Shown here one piece after another: positions 38,856 through 50,000 of a stretch of DNA of 64,000 nt. Under the pieces are notes generated by a model. It was not told the DNA's origin. It did not search any database and saw only the letters and a list, made by a program, of their open reading frames with translations. Position 1 is the stretch's first letter. The number at the start of each line of letters is the position of its first letter. This DNA is from an uncultured Bacteroidota bacterium (lineage in GTDB: Bacteria > Bacteroidota > Bacteroidia > Flavobacteriales_F > PHOS-HE28), in the NCBI GenBank assembly GCA_902826215.1, contig CADEDY010000008.1:1-64000 (forward strand). The letters are read 5' to 3'. Both the position numbers and the translations under genes were made by a program.

Positions 38856-41800
38856 ACACAACCGCTGCATATCGCATGGGCCAACGGACCTGGACAACAC
38901 TGGTAGCGACGTTCCTTCTCATTGCGGTCGGTAGTCGTGTCGAAGCCCAGACCAAGACGTTCTCTTCGGATCAAGCGGTGTTCTTGGAGGAGATGACCAG
39001 CTTCATCGTTGAAGCGGACAAGAAAGAAGGTCGGCCGTTCATGGAACAGGTCTTCACACCGGTCTGGAATGGTCCGTATTACAGTGCAGCGCAGCGCACG
39101 CGTATCGTGGAGGTCTCCAACTTCATGGTGAAGAAGCGCTTCGATGCGTTCCCACATTTCCGTGATTTCCTCGCTGCCATCGCGGCATTCCCGAACGGCG
39201 GGCGCAGCCCGGCTGAATTCGATGCCTGGATGCAAGGCATGGACAAGTTGATCCAGAGCGGCCGCAAACAGAACGTAGTGTCCTTCATTGCCACATGTGC
39301 CAACCTCTTCAAGGACAACACCATGTTCTCCAGCGCGAGCACGCAATGGAGAAGCAGCTCCAGTAAGTTCACCTTCGAATTCGACAGCGTACCCAAGGTG
39401 GTATTCCCACGTGCCGACCTGATCTGCACCGCGAAAGGCGACAGCGCGGTCATCAAGGCGACATCGGGAACCTATCTCCCGACCCTGGAGTTGTGGCAAG
39501 GCACAGGCGGGAAAGTGACCTGGGAGCGGGCCGGACTGAAGGCGGCAGCCACCTTCGCCGAATGGTCGCATCCGTACGAGATCAAGATGAAGAGCGCCAC
39601 CTTCGACGTGGACTCCGTGGAATTCAACGATCCGTATTTCGAGCGCACTTTGTTCGGTAGGATCACCGACAAGGTCCTGGCCAACGTGGACAAGGACAAC
39701 GCGAGCTACCCGCGCTTCGAGAGCTACGACCGTCGGATGAAGATCCGCGACATCGCCGAAGGCATCGATTTCGAAGGCGGATTCACCATGCAGGGCGCGA
39801 AGCTGCAAGGCTATGGTACCAAGGACGAACCGGCCTACATGACGTTCTACCGGGACAAACGTCCGTTCATCATCACCAGCGGTACGCTCTTCAGCATCGA
39901 ACCGGAGCGCATCACCAGTGACGATGTGGCCATGCGCCTCCTGCTGGACAAGGATTCGTTGTTCCATCCCAGCGTGAGCATGCGTTTCCTCAAGAAGAAG
40001 AAGCAACTCTCCCTCATCAAGAAGGATGAAGGTCTGGGAAAGGCACCGTTCTATGACACCTACCACGACCTCGATATGTACTTCGAGACACTCACGTGGA
40101 AACAGGGCGATCCACTCGTGCAGATGGGCAATCTGCAAGGGAGTACGCAGACGCGGGCCAGCTTCGAGAGCTTCAATTATTTCAAGGAGAAACGGTACAT
40201 GGGCATGATGGGGATCGATGCCGTGCATCCCTTGGTACGCTTGAATGATTTCAGCAAACAGAACGAAGGGAGGTTCTATGCACAGGAGTTCGCCGTTTTC
40301 AGCAAGATGCAGAAGGATGCCGTGATCCCCATGATCATCGACATGGCGAACAAAGGCTACCTGAGCTATGACCCCGAAACGGAATGGGTCGAAGCAGCAC
40401 CCCGTATGCGGCAACACATCCTCAACAGCGCCGGCAAGCAGGATTATGATGTGCTGCAGTTCAACAGCAACAGCGACAGTGTGAATGCCACCGTGAACCT
40501 GCTCAACTACGACCTCGCGATCATGGGTGTGGCGCGCATCGTGATGAGCGATTCGCAGGATGTGAAGATCTTCCCCAGTGGAAAGCTCGTGACCGTGAAG
40601 AAGGGTCGCGATTTCACCTTCGGCGGTAGCGTGCAAGCGGGAAAACTGCAGTACTACGGGAAAGAGTACTACTTCCATTACGACCCTTTCGTGATCGATC
40701 TGCTCAACGTCGATTCCGTCAGCTTCATGGCGGATAGCTTCGAGAAGAACGAACAAGGGGTGTACACCTTGGTGCGGGTGAAGAACGTGTTGGAGCAGGT
40801 GACCGGCACCTTGGAGATCGACGCTCCGAGCAACAAAAGCGGCATTCAACAAGTGCGGGGACCCGATGGCAAGATGCAGGGCAAGTATCCCGAGTATCCG
40901 AAGTTCAACAGCACGAAGGAGAGCTACGTGTTCTACGACAAGCGCACCATCCAACGTGGTGTGTACAACCGCGACAAGTTCTACTACCGGAGCGATCCGT
41001 TCCAGATCGACAGCTTGGACAACTTCACCAACGCCGGCTTGAATTTCACAGGAACACTTGTTTCCGGTGGCATTTTCCCGGACATCAAGGAGCCGATCGG
41101 TCTGCAACCGGATTATGCGCTGGGTTTCGTTCGCAATACCGGCGAAGCGGGAATGCCTCTCTACGGCAAGAAAGCGCGGTTCACCAGCGAGATCGCCCTC
41201 AATGGCCGCGGCCTGCAGGGAAAGGGTGAACTGGAATACCTCACGACCAAGCTCTCATCGAAGTCACTCGTGTTCTGTCCGGATAGCACGCTCGGCCGGG
41301 CCGATACTCTGGTCAACCGATCCAGTACCAGTCCAAGCAAAGTGCCCGACGTGAATGGTTCCGATCTCTTCGTGCGATTGGAGCCCGCCAAGGATGTCCT
41401 TCGCACCGAGAAGCTGCGCAAACCGATGACGATGTACGGTGGGCAGGCTTTCCTATATGGTCTTACGGATCTGAAGCCGACCGGCATGTCAGGAGCCGGC
41501 ATGGTCGACTTCACCAACGCGACCTTGGCCTCCAAGCTCTTCAGCTTCGAGACCATGCAGATCCACGCAGACACTTCGGATTTCCGTTTGACCGAAGGCG
41601 ACACCTCGAGCATCGCCTTCCGAACGGACAATGTCAACGCGACCGTGAAACTGGATGAGCGTATCGGTGAATTCGTCAGCAACGGTACAGAGACCAAGGT
41701 GGAGTTCCCGGTGAACCAATACATGTGCTACATGGATCGGTTCAAGTGGTTCATGGATCAAGGGGATATCGAACTGGAGAGCGATCGGACCGCTGCTGTG

Positions 41801-43351
41801 GGCAACGAGGACCTTCAACTTTCCGGGTCGAACTTCATCAGCACACGACCGGATCAGGACTCGCTCAGCTTCATGGCACCCAAGGCGCGGTATGACCTGA
41901 AGAAGCACCTGATAACGGCCAGCGATGTCCAATACATCCAGGTCGCGGATGCGTTGGTCACACCGGATAGCATGCGCGTTCGGATCCGCAAGAATGCCGA
42001 GCTCGATCCGCTCACCAACTCGGTGATCACGGCCAACTTCGTCACCAAGCACCACCGCATTTATAACGCCACGGTGAACATCAAGGCGAAGCGGAACTAC
42101 ACGGCAACGGGCGACATCGATTACGTGGATGAGAACAACAAGGCCTTCAAGATCAGCCTGCAGACCATCGCCGTCGATACCGGTTATCAGACCTATGCAC
42201 GTGGTCGCATCACCAAGGAGCAGGACTTCCAACTCAGCCCGGCGTTCGATTTCTTCGGCGATGTCATGCTCACGGCAAGCATCAAGGAATTGAATTTCGC
42301 CGGCAGCACGAGGATCCAACATGGTTGTACCGGTCTGGCCAAGAACTGGATGAAGTTCTCCGGGGCCATCGACCCCTTGGAGGTCTTCATCCCGGTGGCT
42401 GATACCCTCTTCGATGACCAAGGTACGTTGATCGGTGCCGGTGTCTACCTCACGGCCGAGGATCCCTTCAAGACCTACGGCACCTTCTTGAGCCGCACCG
42501 CCGACCGCAAGGACAAGCCGATCATCACGGCGAAGGGCTTGCTGTACTTCGATAAGGACCGCAAAGAGTACATGATCTCCAACAAGGACAAGATCCGGAA
42601 GCGTGATCTGCCGGGTGATCTCGTGAGTTTGGCTGTCGAGAATTGCTTGATCCAAGGCGATGGCCGCATCTCCCACGGCGTGGATCTTGGACGGATCAAC
42701 CTGACGAACGTTGGGGCGCTACGGTTCGAGGCGGAAGAGGAGAAGCTCACGACCAGCGAGGTCATGATCGCGGATTTCCACTTCTTGGACAATGCGCTGG
42801 AGCGGATGGCGAGCGAGATCCTCGCTTACCCCGAACAAAAGCAGGTGGACATCACCAAGACATATTACGAGAAGATGTTGCGGGAGCTGCTCGGCTTGGA
42901 GCGATCCGATAAGCTCATCAGCGAACTCAGCATCAAAGGGGAGATCAAGAAACTACCCGATGAGATCGTGAAGCCGCTGGTGCTCGCCGATGTGAAGATG
43001 CGTTGGGATGGACCGGAACAAAGCTGGATCAGTGAAGGCCCGATCGGCATCGCCAGCATCCTCAAGAAGCCGCTGTATCGCTATGTGAAAGGCAAGATCC
43101 ACCTGGAGCGCAAGCGCAGTGGCGACATCATGACCATCTACTTGGCGTTGGACGATCAGAGCTACTACTTCTTCCAGTACTCGCGGAACTACCTCTACGC
43201 GTACAGTAGCGATTCGAGCTTCAATACCATGTTGACGGAAGTGAAGGACGACAAACGTCAACTCGATAGCAACAAGGAACTGGTGCCCTACCAGTACATA
43301 CTCACCAACAAGAAGAAGGTCGACGACTTCCGCGAACGCTTCGGACTTTGA
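38852..43351 (+). CDS. Very large secreted protein of unknown function (1499 aa)
   Basis: No family is recognised. The start is the ATG at 38852, overlapping the prmA stop; MGQRTW at 38876 is an alternative. A signal peptide is present (hydrophobic TTLVATFLLIAVGSRVEAQ). The frame stays open a further 203 codons upstream inside prmA, but that is out of frame with prmA and unrelated. The protein is rich in beta-strand-like alternation with repeated phrases such as ...ITSGTLFSIEPERITSDD, LQGYGTKDEPAYMTFYRDK, LNGRGLQGKGELEYLTTKLS and ATGDIDYVDENNKAF. There is no T9SS tail, lipobox, Cys pattern or membrane helix beyond the signal. Its place before plsY suggests an envelope role. Resemblance to LptA/OstA-like beta-jellyroll repeats is only an impression. 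Confidence 0.8.
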   Translation: MNTTAAYRMGQRTWTTLVATFLLIAVGSRVEAQTKTFSSDQAVFLEEMTSFIVEADKKEGRPFMEQVFTPVWNGPYYSAAQRTRIVEVSNFMVKKRFDAFPHFRDFLAAIAAFPNGGRSPAEFDAWMQGMDKLIQSGRKQNVVSFIATCANLFKDNTMFSSASTQWRSSSSKFTFEFDSVPKVVFPRADLICTAKGDSAVIKATSGTYLPTLELWQGTGGKVTWERAGLKAAATFAEWSHPYEIKMKSATFDVDSVEFNDPYFERTLFGRITDKVLANVDKDNASYPRFESYDRRMKIRDIAEGIDFEGGFTMQGAKLQGYGTKDEPAYMTFYRDKRPFIITSGTLFSIEPERITSDDVAMRLLLDKDSLFHPSVSMRFLKKKKQLSLIKKDEGLGKAPFYDTYHDLDMYFETLTWKQGDPLVQMGNLQGSTQTRASFESFNYFKEKRYMGMMGIDAVHPLVRLNDFSKQNEGRFYAQEFAVFSKMQKDAVIPMIIDMANKGYLSYDPETEWVEAAPRMRQHILNSAGKQDYDVLQFNSNSDSVNATVNLLNYDLAIMGVARIVMSDSQDVKIFPSGKLVTVKKGRDFTFGGSVQAGKLQYYGKEYYFHYDPFVIDLLNVDSVSFMADSFEKNEQGVYTLVRVKNVLEQVTGTLEIDAPSNKSGIQQVRGPDGKMQGKYPEYPKFNSTKESYVFYDKRTIQRGVYNRDKFYYRSDPFQIDSLDNFTNAGLNFTGTLVSGGIFPDIKEPIGLQPDYALGFVRNTGEAGMPLYGKKARFTSEIALNGRGLQGKGELEYLTTKLSSKSLVFCPDSTLGRADTLVNRSSTSPSKVPDVNGSDLFVRLEPAKDVLRTEKLRKPMTMYGGQAFLYGLTDLKPTGMSGAGMVDFTNATLASKLFSFETMQIHADTSDFRLTEGDTSSIAFRTDNVNATVKLDERIGEFVSNGTETKVEFPVNQYMCYMDRFKWFMDQGDIELESDRTAAVGNEDLQLSGSNFISTRPDQDSLSFMAPKARYDLKKHLITASDVQYIQVADALVTPDSMRVRIRKNAELDPLTNSVITANFVTKHHRIYNATVNIKAKRNYTATGDIDYVDENNKAFKISLQTIAVDTGYQTYARGRITKEQDFQLSPAFDFFGDVMLTASIKELNFAGSTRIQHGCTGLAKNWMKFSGAIDPLEVFIPVADTLFDDQGTLIGAGVYLTAEDPFKTYGTFLSRTADRKDKPIITAKGLLYFDKDRKEYMISNKDKIRKRDLPGDLVSLAVENCLIQGDGRISHGVDLGRINLTNVGALRFEAEEEKLTTSEVMIADFHFLDNALERMASEILAYPEQKQVDITKTYYEKMLRELLGLERSDKLISELSIKGEIKKLPDEIVKPLVLADVKMRWDGPEQSWISEGPIGIASILKKPLYRYVKGKIHLERKRSGDIMTIYLALDDQSYYFFQYSRNYLYAYSSDSSFNTMLTEVKDDKRQLDSNKELVPYQYILTNKKKVDDFRERFGL

Positions 43352-43354
43352 ACC

Positions 43355-44005
43355 ATGCAATTCCCTTGGGTGTACGGCATAGCATCGATGGTGATCGCCT
43401 ATCTGATCGGCAGCATCCCGACCAGCGTTTGGTGGGGCCGGGCCTTCTTTGGTGTGGATGTGCGCGAGCATGGCAGCCACAATGCCGGTGCTACGAACAC
43501 ATTCCGCGTGCTCGGGCCCAAGGCCGGTGTGCCCGTACTGCTCATCGACATCCTCAAAGGCTTCATACCCGTGCGGATACTCCCCAATTTCACCGACCTG
43601 CAACCCGACGACGCTCCATGGATGTGGTTCCGTGTTGCGCTCGTGGGCGCTACCGTGATCGGACACCTCTACCCGGTCTTCGCAGGCTTCAAAGGGGGCA
43701 AGGGAGTAGCAACCTCATTGGGCGGTGTGCTGGCCGTGCATCCAGGTGCAGCTGGCGTCTGTATCGCTGTATGGGCCATGGTCTTTTTCCTCTCCCGCTA
43801 CGTTTCGCTGGGGTCCCTTTGCGCTGCGGTCTCCTTTCCGATAGCGGTTGCACTGATCTGGAACGATTCCAGTCCTGTGAAGATCGGCTTCGCCATCGTG
43901 CTCTGCGCATTGGTCTTCTTCACACACCGCGAGAACATCGGGCGTTTGATCAAAGGCACCGAGAACCGCATGTCCCTCGGAGGGCAAAGGGACCTACCTT
44001 CATGA
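43355..44005 (+). CDS. plsY: Glycerol-3-phosphate acyltransferase PlsY
   Basis: A 216-aa integral membrane enzyme that transfers an acyl group from acyl phosphate to glycerol 3-phosphate, the first step of phospholipid synthesis. The three PlsY motifs are visible: SIPTSVWWGRAFFGVDVREH with GSHNAGATN, LIDILKGFIPV, and GHLYPVFAGFKGGKGVATSL. The last ~60 residues add the final helices (LALIWNDSSPVKIGFAIVLC region). Length is normal. It starts 3 bp after the 1499-aa gene, so the prmA / 1499-aa / plsY run is likely one transcript. Confidence 0.97.
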   Translation: MQFPWVYGIASMVIAYLIGSIPTSVWWGRAFFGVDVREHGSHNAGATNTFRVLGPKAGVPVLLIDILKGFIPVRILPNFTDLQPDDAPWMWFRVALVGATVIGHLYPVFAGFKGGKGVATSLGGVLAVHPGAAGVCIAVWAMVFFLSRYVSLGSLCAAVSFPIAVALIWNDSSPVKIGFAIVLCALVFFTHRENIGRLIKGTENRMSLGGQRDLPS

Positions 44006-44052
44006 AACCCCAAACACTGAAACAGGGTACAAGCGCCCACTCGAAGGAATGA
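44002..44052 (+). CDS. Possible 16-codon ORF overlapping both neighbours
   Basis: ATG at 44002 overlaps the plsY stop (ATGA). The ORF encodes MKPQTLKQGTSAHSKE, and its TGA overlaps the ATG of the 2211-aa gene (ATGA again). A TACCTTCA box (43995-44002) directly precedes it. It could couple translation of the giant gene to plsY. Coding evidence is otherwise absent. Confidence 0.3.
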   Translation: MKPQTLKQGTSAHSKE

Positions 44053-47000
44053 CCCGCGCAACGGGCATAGTTGTTTGCTTGCTTTTCGCTGCCCTCGCCT
44101 CCGCGCAAGGGGATCAGCAAGTGCGTTCAAAAGCCGATGGGCTTTTTGAAGAGAAGGACTATGTGCATGCCCTGCCGCTGTATAGCCAACTGGTCAGTCT
44201 CACCCCTTCGGACAGGGTCCTCAATTACCGATTCGGTACGTGCTTGCTCTTCGGTGGCGATGACAAGGACAAGGCCATCGGTCACCTGAAGTTCGCAGTT
44301 CAGGATCCTAGCATTCCTGCTGATGCATGGTACTGGCTGGGCCGGGCCTACCACCTCAACTACCAGTTCAAGGATGCCCAGGCCGCCTATCAGCGGTACC
44401 AAGGAACCGGAAGCAAGAAGGAACTGGAAGGCTTTTCCGTGGCAGCCCTGGATAAGCAATGCCGGAACGGACAACAACTCCTGAGCAACCTCAAGGAGAT
44501 CACCGTGCGGAACAAGGTGGAAGTGGACGAGACGGAGTTCTTCCGATTCTATGAACTCGCCGACATCGGTGGAAAGATCGTCGTGCTGCCGGAAGAGTTG
44601 AAGAGCAATCTTGATAAGAAGAGCAAGGAACGCACGCTGGTCTACCTGCCCGACAAGGGCGGTGCCTTCTTTTTCGCCAGCTATGGCAAGGATGGAAAGA
44701 CCGGCCGCGACATCTATCGGACCGAGTTGATGCCCGATGGGACCTTCGCGACGCCGATCAAATTGGCCGGCTATGTGAATACGGATCAGGATGAGGATTT
44801 CGCCTTCCTCCATCCCGACGGAAAGAGTTTCTACTTCAGCAGCAAGGGCCACAACAGTATGGGTGGCTATGATGTGTTCCGCTCCGCCTTCGACAGGGGC
44901 TTGGACACCTTCGGCCCACCGGAGAATCTGGACTTCGCGGTGAACACGCCGGACGATGACCTCTTCTACATGACCGATGCCGAGAACAAGGAAGCTTGTT
45001 TTGCCAGTGGTCGGGACAGCGAACAAGGCAAGCTCCATGTGTACCGGGTGGGTACGGCCCAAGTACCACTTGTCATTACCGTGCTCAAAGGCACTTTCGC
45101 CAGTGCGTTCGATCCGAACGATCGCAAAGCACACATCAAGGTGGAAGATGCCGTTACGCGTGAACGTGTCGCGGATGTGCGCACTGATCAGAATGGTCTG
45201 TATGTGCTGGCCTTGCCGCGCAGTGGACAGTTCCGCTACTTGGTGGAATGTGGTCCATCGGGCCGAACCCATGTCGGCATCGTGGATGTCCCTCGTTCGT
45301 CCTCACCGCGTGCTTACCGCCAAGAATTGGAACTGACCAAACAAGGAGATCTGGAGAAACTCGCCATTCGGAATTACTTCGATACGCCTCTCGAGGAGGA
45401 CATGTTGGCGCTGATGATGGAGGAGATCAAGCGCCGAGCGAAACTGGATATCACCAGCGAGACACCGGTGGTCGCCTCCTCGGAGCCTGAACCCTCCATT
45501 GCTTCGGATCCTTTGACCCAAGCGGGCTTCGCTGGCGATGTCACCGAAGCACAAGCGGTGAGCATGGCGAAGAAGGACGCCGCGGAACAGGAACTCCTGA
45601 TGAAGGAGTTGGAGGAGCAGAGCGAGCAAGCATTCGGCATTGCAGTGGGATCGGTTGCGGATGCGGAACGCATGGCACGCGAGGCGGAGGCCTTGGTGAA
45701 TGCAGCCAGCGCTATGACCGATGAGGAGGCACGCAGCGCGAAGATGGTGGAGGCGGCATCGTTGCGTCAACGATCCCGCGAAGCGAACTTGCGGGCGCGC
45801 GCAGCCTATCGTACAGGGCAGGACATGACCACCGAACGGTTGGCCACGCAGCAGCGTGCTGCCGCAGCGTCGAAGCTGGCAATGGACCTGGAGAATGCCG
45901 TGACGGCCAAGAAACCGAACGAAACGGTCACACACCTGAAGACCCTGAAGCAACGCCTCGATACCAAGGCAGGTCCGGATGGTGACCTGACCATGGCAGA
46001 ACGCGCGCGACGGACCCTTTCTGAACAGGAGAAGGAAGCGGCACGCAACCTCACGATGGCGAACAGCAAGAGGACGGAAGAGAACGAATTCATGGACCGC
46101 ATCGCGCGATCTGAACGTGAATTGGCCGAGACCAAGAACAAGTCGCGCAAGGATGAACTCGCACGACAGATCACCCAGGAGAAGCAACAGCTGGCGTACC
46201 TCCACGATGAGGTCGAAGGAGCATTCACCAAAGCGCGAGGTTTGGAGCATGAAACCTCTGTGCTTCGCGGGGAGCACGCCTTGACCCGGTACCTCACGGT
46301 GGGAGAGAAGCATACAACGGCGACGGAATTGTCCAAGGAGCAGGTGGCTGGTCTGGGACAACGTATCGCAGGTGCCGATAGCCGCATTGCCTCCATTCCG
46401 ATCGATCAGCGCTACGATGCGATGGTCACCACGAATACAGCTGATGTGGAAGCGCGCTCTTTCAATTGGGGTGCGGATCCTGGAATGGCCACTGCCGATG
46501 CCCGTTCTGTTGCGACACAAGCCCAACAGCGCGATGCTTCGCGTGATGCGGAACGTGCGAATGCGCGCACGGTGGCGACACCGACCGGTGATCTCGCGCA
46601 AGGAGAGGTGCGTTCCGGCGCGCAGGATGGAACGACCACAGTTCGTGGGAATGAGGATCTCGCCAATGCCGGTAGTGCGGTGGGGCAACTCAATACTGAG
46701 GTGGAAGGAGCCGAAGACCAAGTCTCCACGACCGACCCTGTCAATAACGGTGCGAATGACGGTGCGACGGAACGAGCAGTGGATGCCACGGCCATGCAGT
46801 CCGGAACAGGAACCACCGAACGGACGGAAAACGCTTCGAGTGTTGAACCGGTATCATCCGAACGGTCGATCGGAGCCTACGGTCAGGACAGATCGGGAAC
46901 CGATGTTGTTGCAAGTGCTGCGATCCCAAAGAATGCGTCGACCGATCAGGATCGCACTGAGCCTGTAGGTTCAACTGCCGAGGAGCAGGAAGGCCCAAGC

Positions 47001-50000
47001 GTATCGCAGCCTTCTGAAGTTTCCGCTCCACGTGCAGCCGAGGAACAGCGCGAACTCGATGCGTTCTTGTTGGAGAACCAGAAGGCCGAATTGCAACAAG
47101 CACTTGCTGCACAGCGGAAGAGCGAGATCCGCGACAGCTTGCAGCAGATGATCGATCAGGTGGATGCGCGTTTGCAAGCCAACAACGCAACGGCAACAAC
47201 CTCAAGGGACGAAACGGGTACGGCAGATGACTACTCCATGGAAGATGTGGACATGGACCGCATGCCGGCTACCTTCTATGCCGAGACCAAGGATGAGGAC
47301 ATCATCACCATGGTCTTCTCGGACTATGAGAGCGATAAACAGCGTTTGCAAGGCCTCGATGAGGCCAACGCGCGACTGCAAGGGTTGAGCGGACTGGAAC
47401 TGATGTTGGCCGATAGCTTGCGCGGCGAATTGGTCCGCCAAGCCGCTGTGCTGGAATTGGCGCCTGAGCGCGGCGAGCAGATCCTGCCTAAGATGGAACG
47501 TTTGCGTGTGATGCGTCAGGATCATTTGAACCGGGCCGAAACTTTGAAGCGGGAGGGCGAAGAAGTGATCCTGAGCCGCACAGCCGTCGGGGACGATGTT
47601 CGCTCGGAGGTCGTTCAGCGCACGCGTGTCAACTATGCGTTGGGTGAACATCCTGTGAACGATCGCTTCATCGCCGTGGTGCCTGATGCGCAAGAGATCT
47701 ACACAAGTAAAGTGGAACACCGATCGTCGAAAGTCGATGAAGCGGTTTCCATGAAGGAAGCCGATCTGGTCCGCATGCAAGTGCTGGATGAGCAGATCGA
47801 CGCGCTCGAGGATTCCATGGTAGGCAAGCCTCGTAAAGACTATGATAAGTTGCGTAAGAGTACCGACAAGCTCATCGACGAGCGCATGATCATTCGCGCT
47901 GAACTGGGGCAACGCAGTGCGTTCCTCATGAAGGAAGAATGGCGCACCGCGAACGATAGCCTCAAGCGAGTGGACAAGACGATGGCGACCAAGGGTCTTG
48001 CTCCCGACGAGAACCTGTTGATGATGGCGCAAGGCATGCAGACCGAAGCGCGCGCACTCTTCACGAAGGCAGAAGGGTTGCGCAAGCAAGCCGATCGTAG
48101 CGAGGATATTCTGCTTCGCGACAGTCTGTTCCGCACGGCCTACGGATCGGAACTCGAAGCCTTGGCGCAGATCGATCGGGCCATCACCGTGAAGACCTAT
48201 CTCATCAGCGACGAATTCCAACGCGGCGAGACCTTGGCCTACGAGACCATCGCGCGCCGGGTCCTTGGCATCGACGAACCGCAACTCGCGCAAGCCACAC
48301 CTGCTGGAACTTCGATCACGACCACGGCTGCATCCGAAGGCTCCGATGCTCGGGTGGAGGTTGAGCCGGCCGTCTCGATCGCAACACGGGCCGAGTCCGA
48401 AGAACCGGCCTCGAACGTGGAACCATCCACCGCAGTTGCTGCAACAGTCGGAGAGAACTCCGACGCAACCACCACGGTTGCTGAGCGGACCGAACCCAAC
48501 GAAGTACCCAGCACTGTCGTCGGTGAAGTTGCTTCATCAACAGCTGCCGCGGGCGATACCGAGCGCGCGCGCATGGAGGCGCGGGAATTCGCCAACCGGA
48601 CAGAAGCCCAATTGCCTGTGGATGCGCTCAAGCCGATCAAGCGGTACGAGGATTACCTGAAAGGGGAGAACATCGTCCTGCGTCAAGAAGGACTCGACCC
48701 GAACAACGATCCGCAATTGCTGGCGATCAAGGCGGAACGTGCTGCGGCAACGAGTTCAGAATTGGAACAGCGTTCGTTGGAACTCGCGGATCAGGCAACA
48801 GCCATCGAGGATAGCATGACCACCGCTCGCAAGCGCGACCGTGAGGAATTGGAACAACTGGCTGCTCGTACCCGCATCGAGTCCGATTCCTTGCATGAAG
48901 CATCGTTGCGTTTGGCAGAAGAAGCGCGTGCCACTGAGCTCGAGAAGCGCGACGCAGAACAGGCCAAGGTGTTGCGCGATCGCCTCGTGAAGTACTACTA
49001 CTTGACCGGCGAAGAACAAGCCATGGTCGTCGGGAACGAGGATGAGAGCCGCTACTTCCAAGCCAAAGCACGGGCTTTGGAGCAGTACGATGCCGCCGCA
49101 GATGCCGAAGGATCCGCTCGCATCAACCGGGAGTTGAGCACGGTGCTAGCGAACGAGATCGCCACGGTAAAGCGGGATCAAGCTGCCGGTCGCCTGACAC
49201 CGGATGAGGCCCAAGCGAAGAACGAAGTGCTCACCGCCCGTGCCGACCAGTTGGCCGCTCGTGCCGATTCACTGACCAATGTAGCCGCTCGACTCCGTGG
49301 TGCCGCTGGTATCAACGAGAACCAAGCTGCCGTGATGCTGCAAGGGCTCCCTGCCGATCGCTCCTCCGAGACCATGGCCTTGGAAATGCGTACGCGCCGC
49401 ACCGAAGCCCTGTTGGCTGAAACACGCGATCAAGCCGGACCTGGAGCAGCCGTGCCGAATGCGTCCAGTGGCAATGTGGCATCCGCTCTCCCGGCATCCG
49501 ATGCGTCTTCGAACTCGGGTGCTACAGCTTCTGCTCGACCGACCCGCGCGATCACTGCACCCTTCGGGACCGACGGTCGTGCCGCAGCTGAACGCGCCGC
49601 ACGTCCGATCGCTGAAGTACCTGAACTGTTCGATGGCAGTGCCTTCCCCGAACAGTTGGTCAATGACATCTTCGCGTTGCGTCCCACAGCGGAGCGCGCT
49701 GCAACGCCGATCCCCATGGATGTGCGCATGCCTTCAGGTCTGGTCTTCAAAGTCCAGATCGGCGCCTTCCGTAAACCGATCCCTGAGGAGGCCTTCAGCG
49801 ATATGACCCCGGTGATGGGCGAACACACGTCCAACGGATTGGTGCGTTACACCGCCGGACTGTTCACCGGATTCGATCAGGCGGCCGGTGCCAAGGACAA
49901 GGTGCGTGATCGTGGCTATCGCGATGCCTTCGTCGTGGCCTACCGCGATGGCGTGCGGATCCCGTTGGCCGAAGCGATGCGCCAATCGCGCGCTGCAGCC

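Noticed and set aside
38849-41107. 752-codon open frame on the minus strand inside the 1499-aa gene, and a similar one at 41489-42676
   Set aside because: No recognisable motif or signal, His/Glu-rich composition typical of antisense frames; the plus-strand gene has a signal peptide and operon context.
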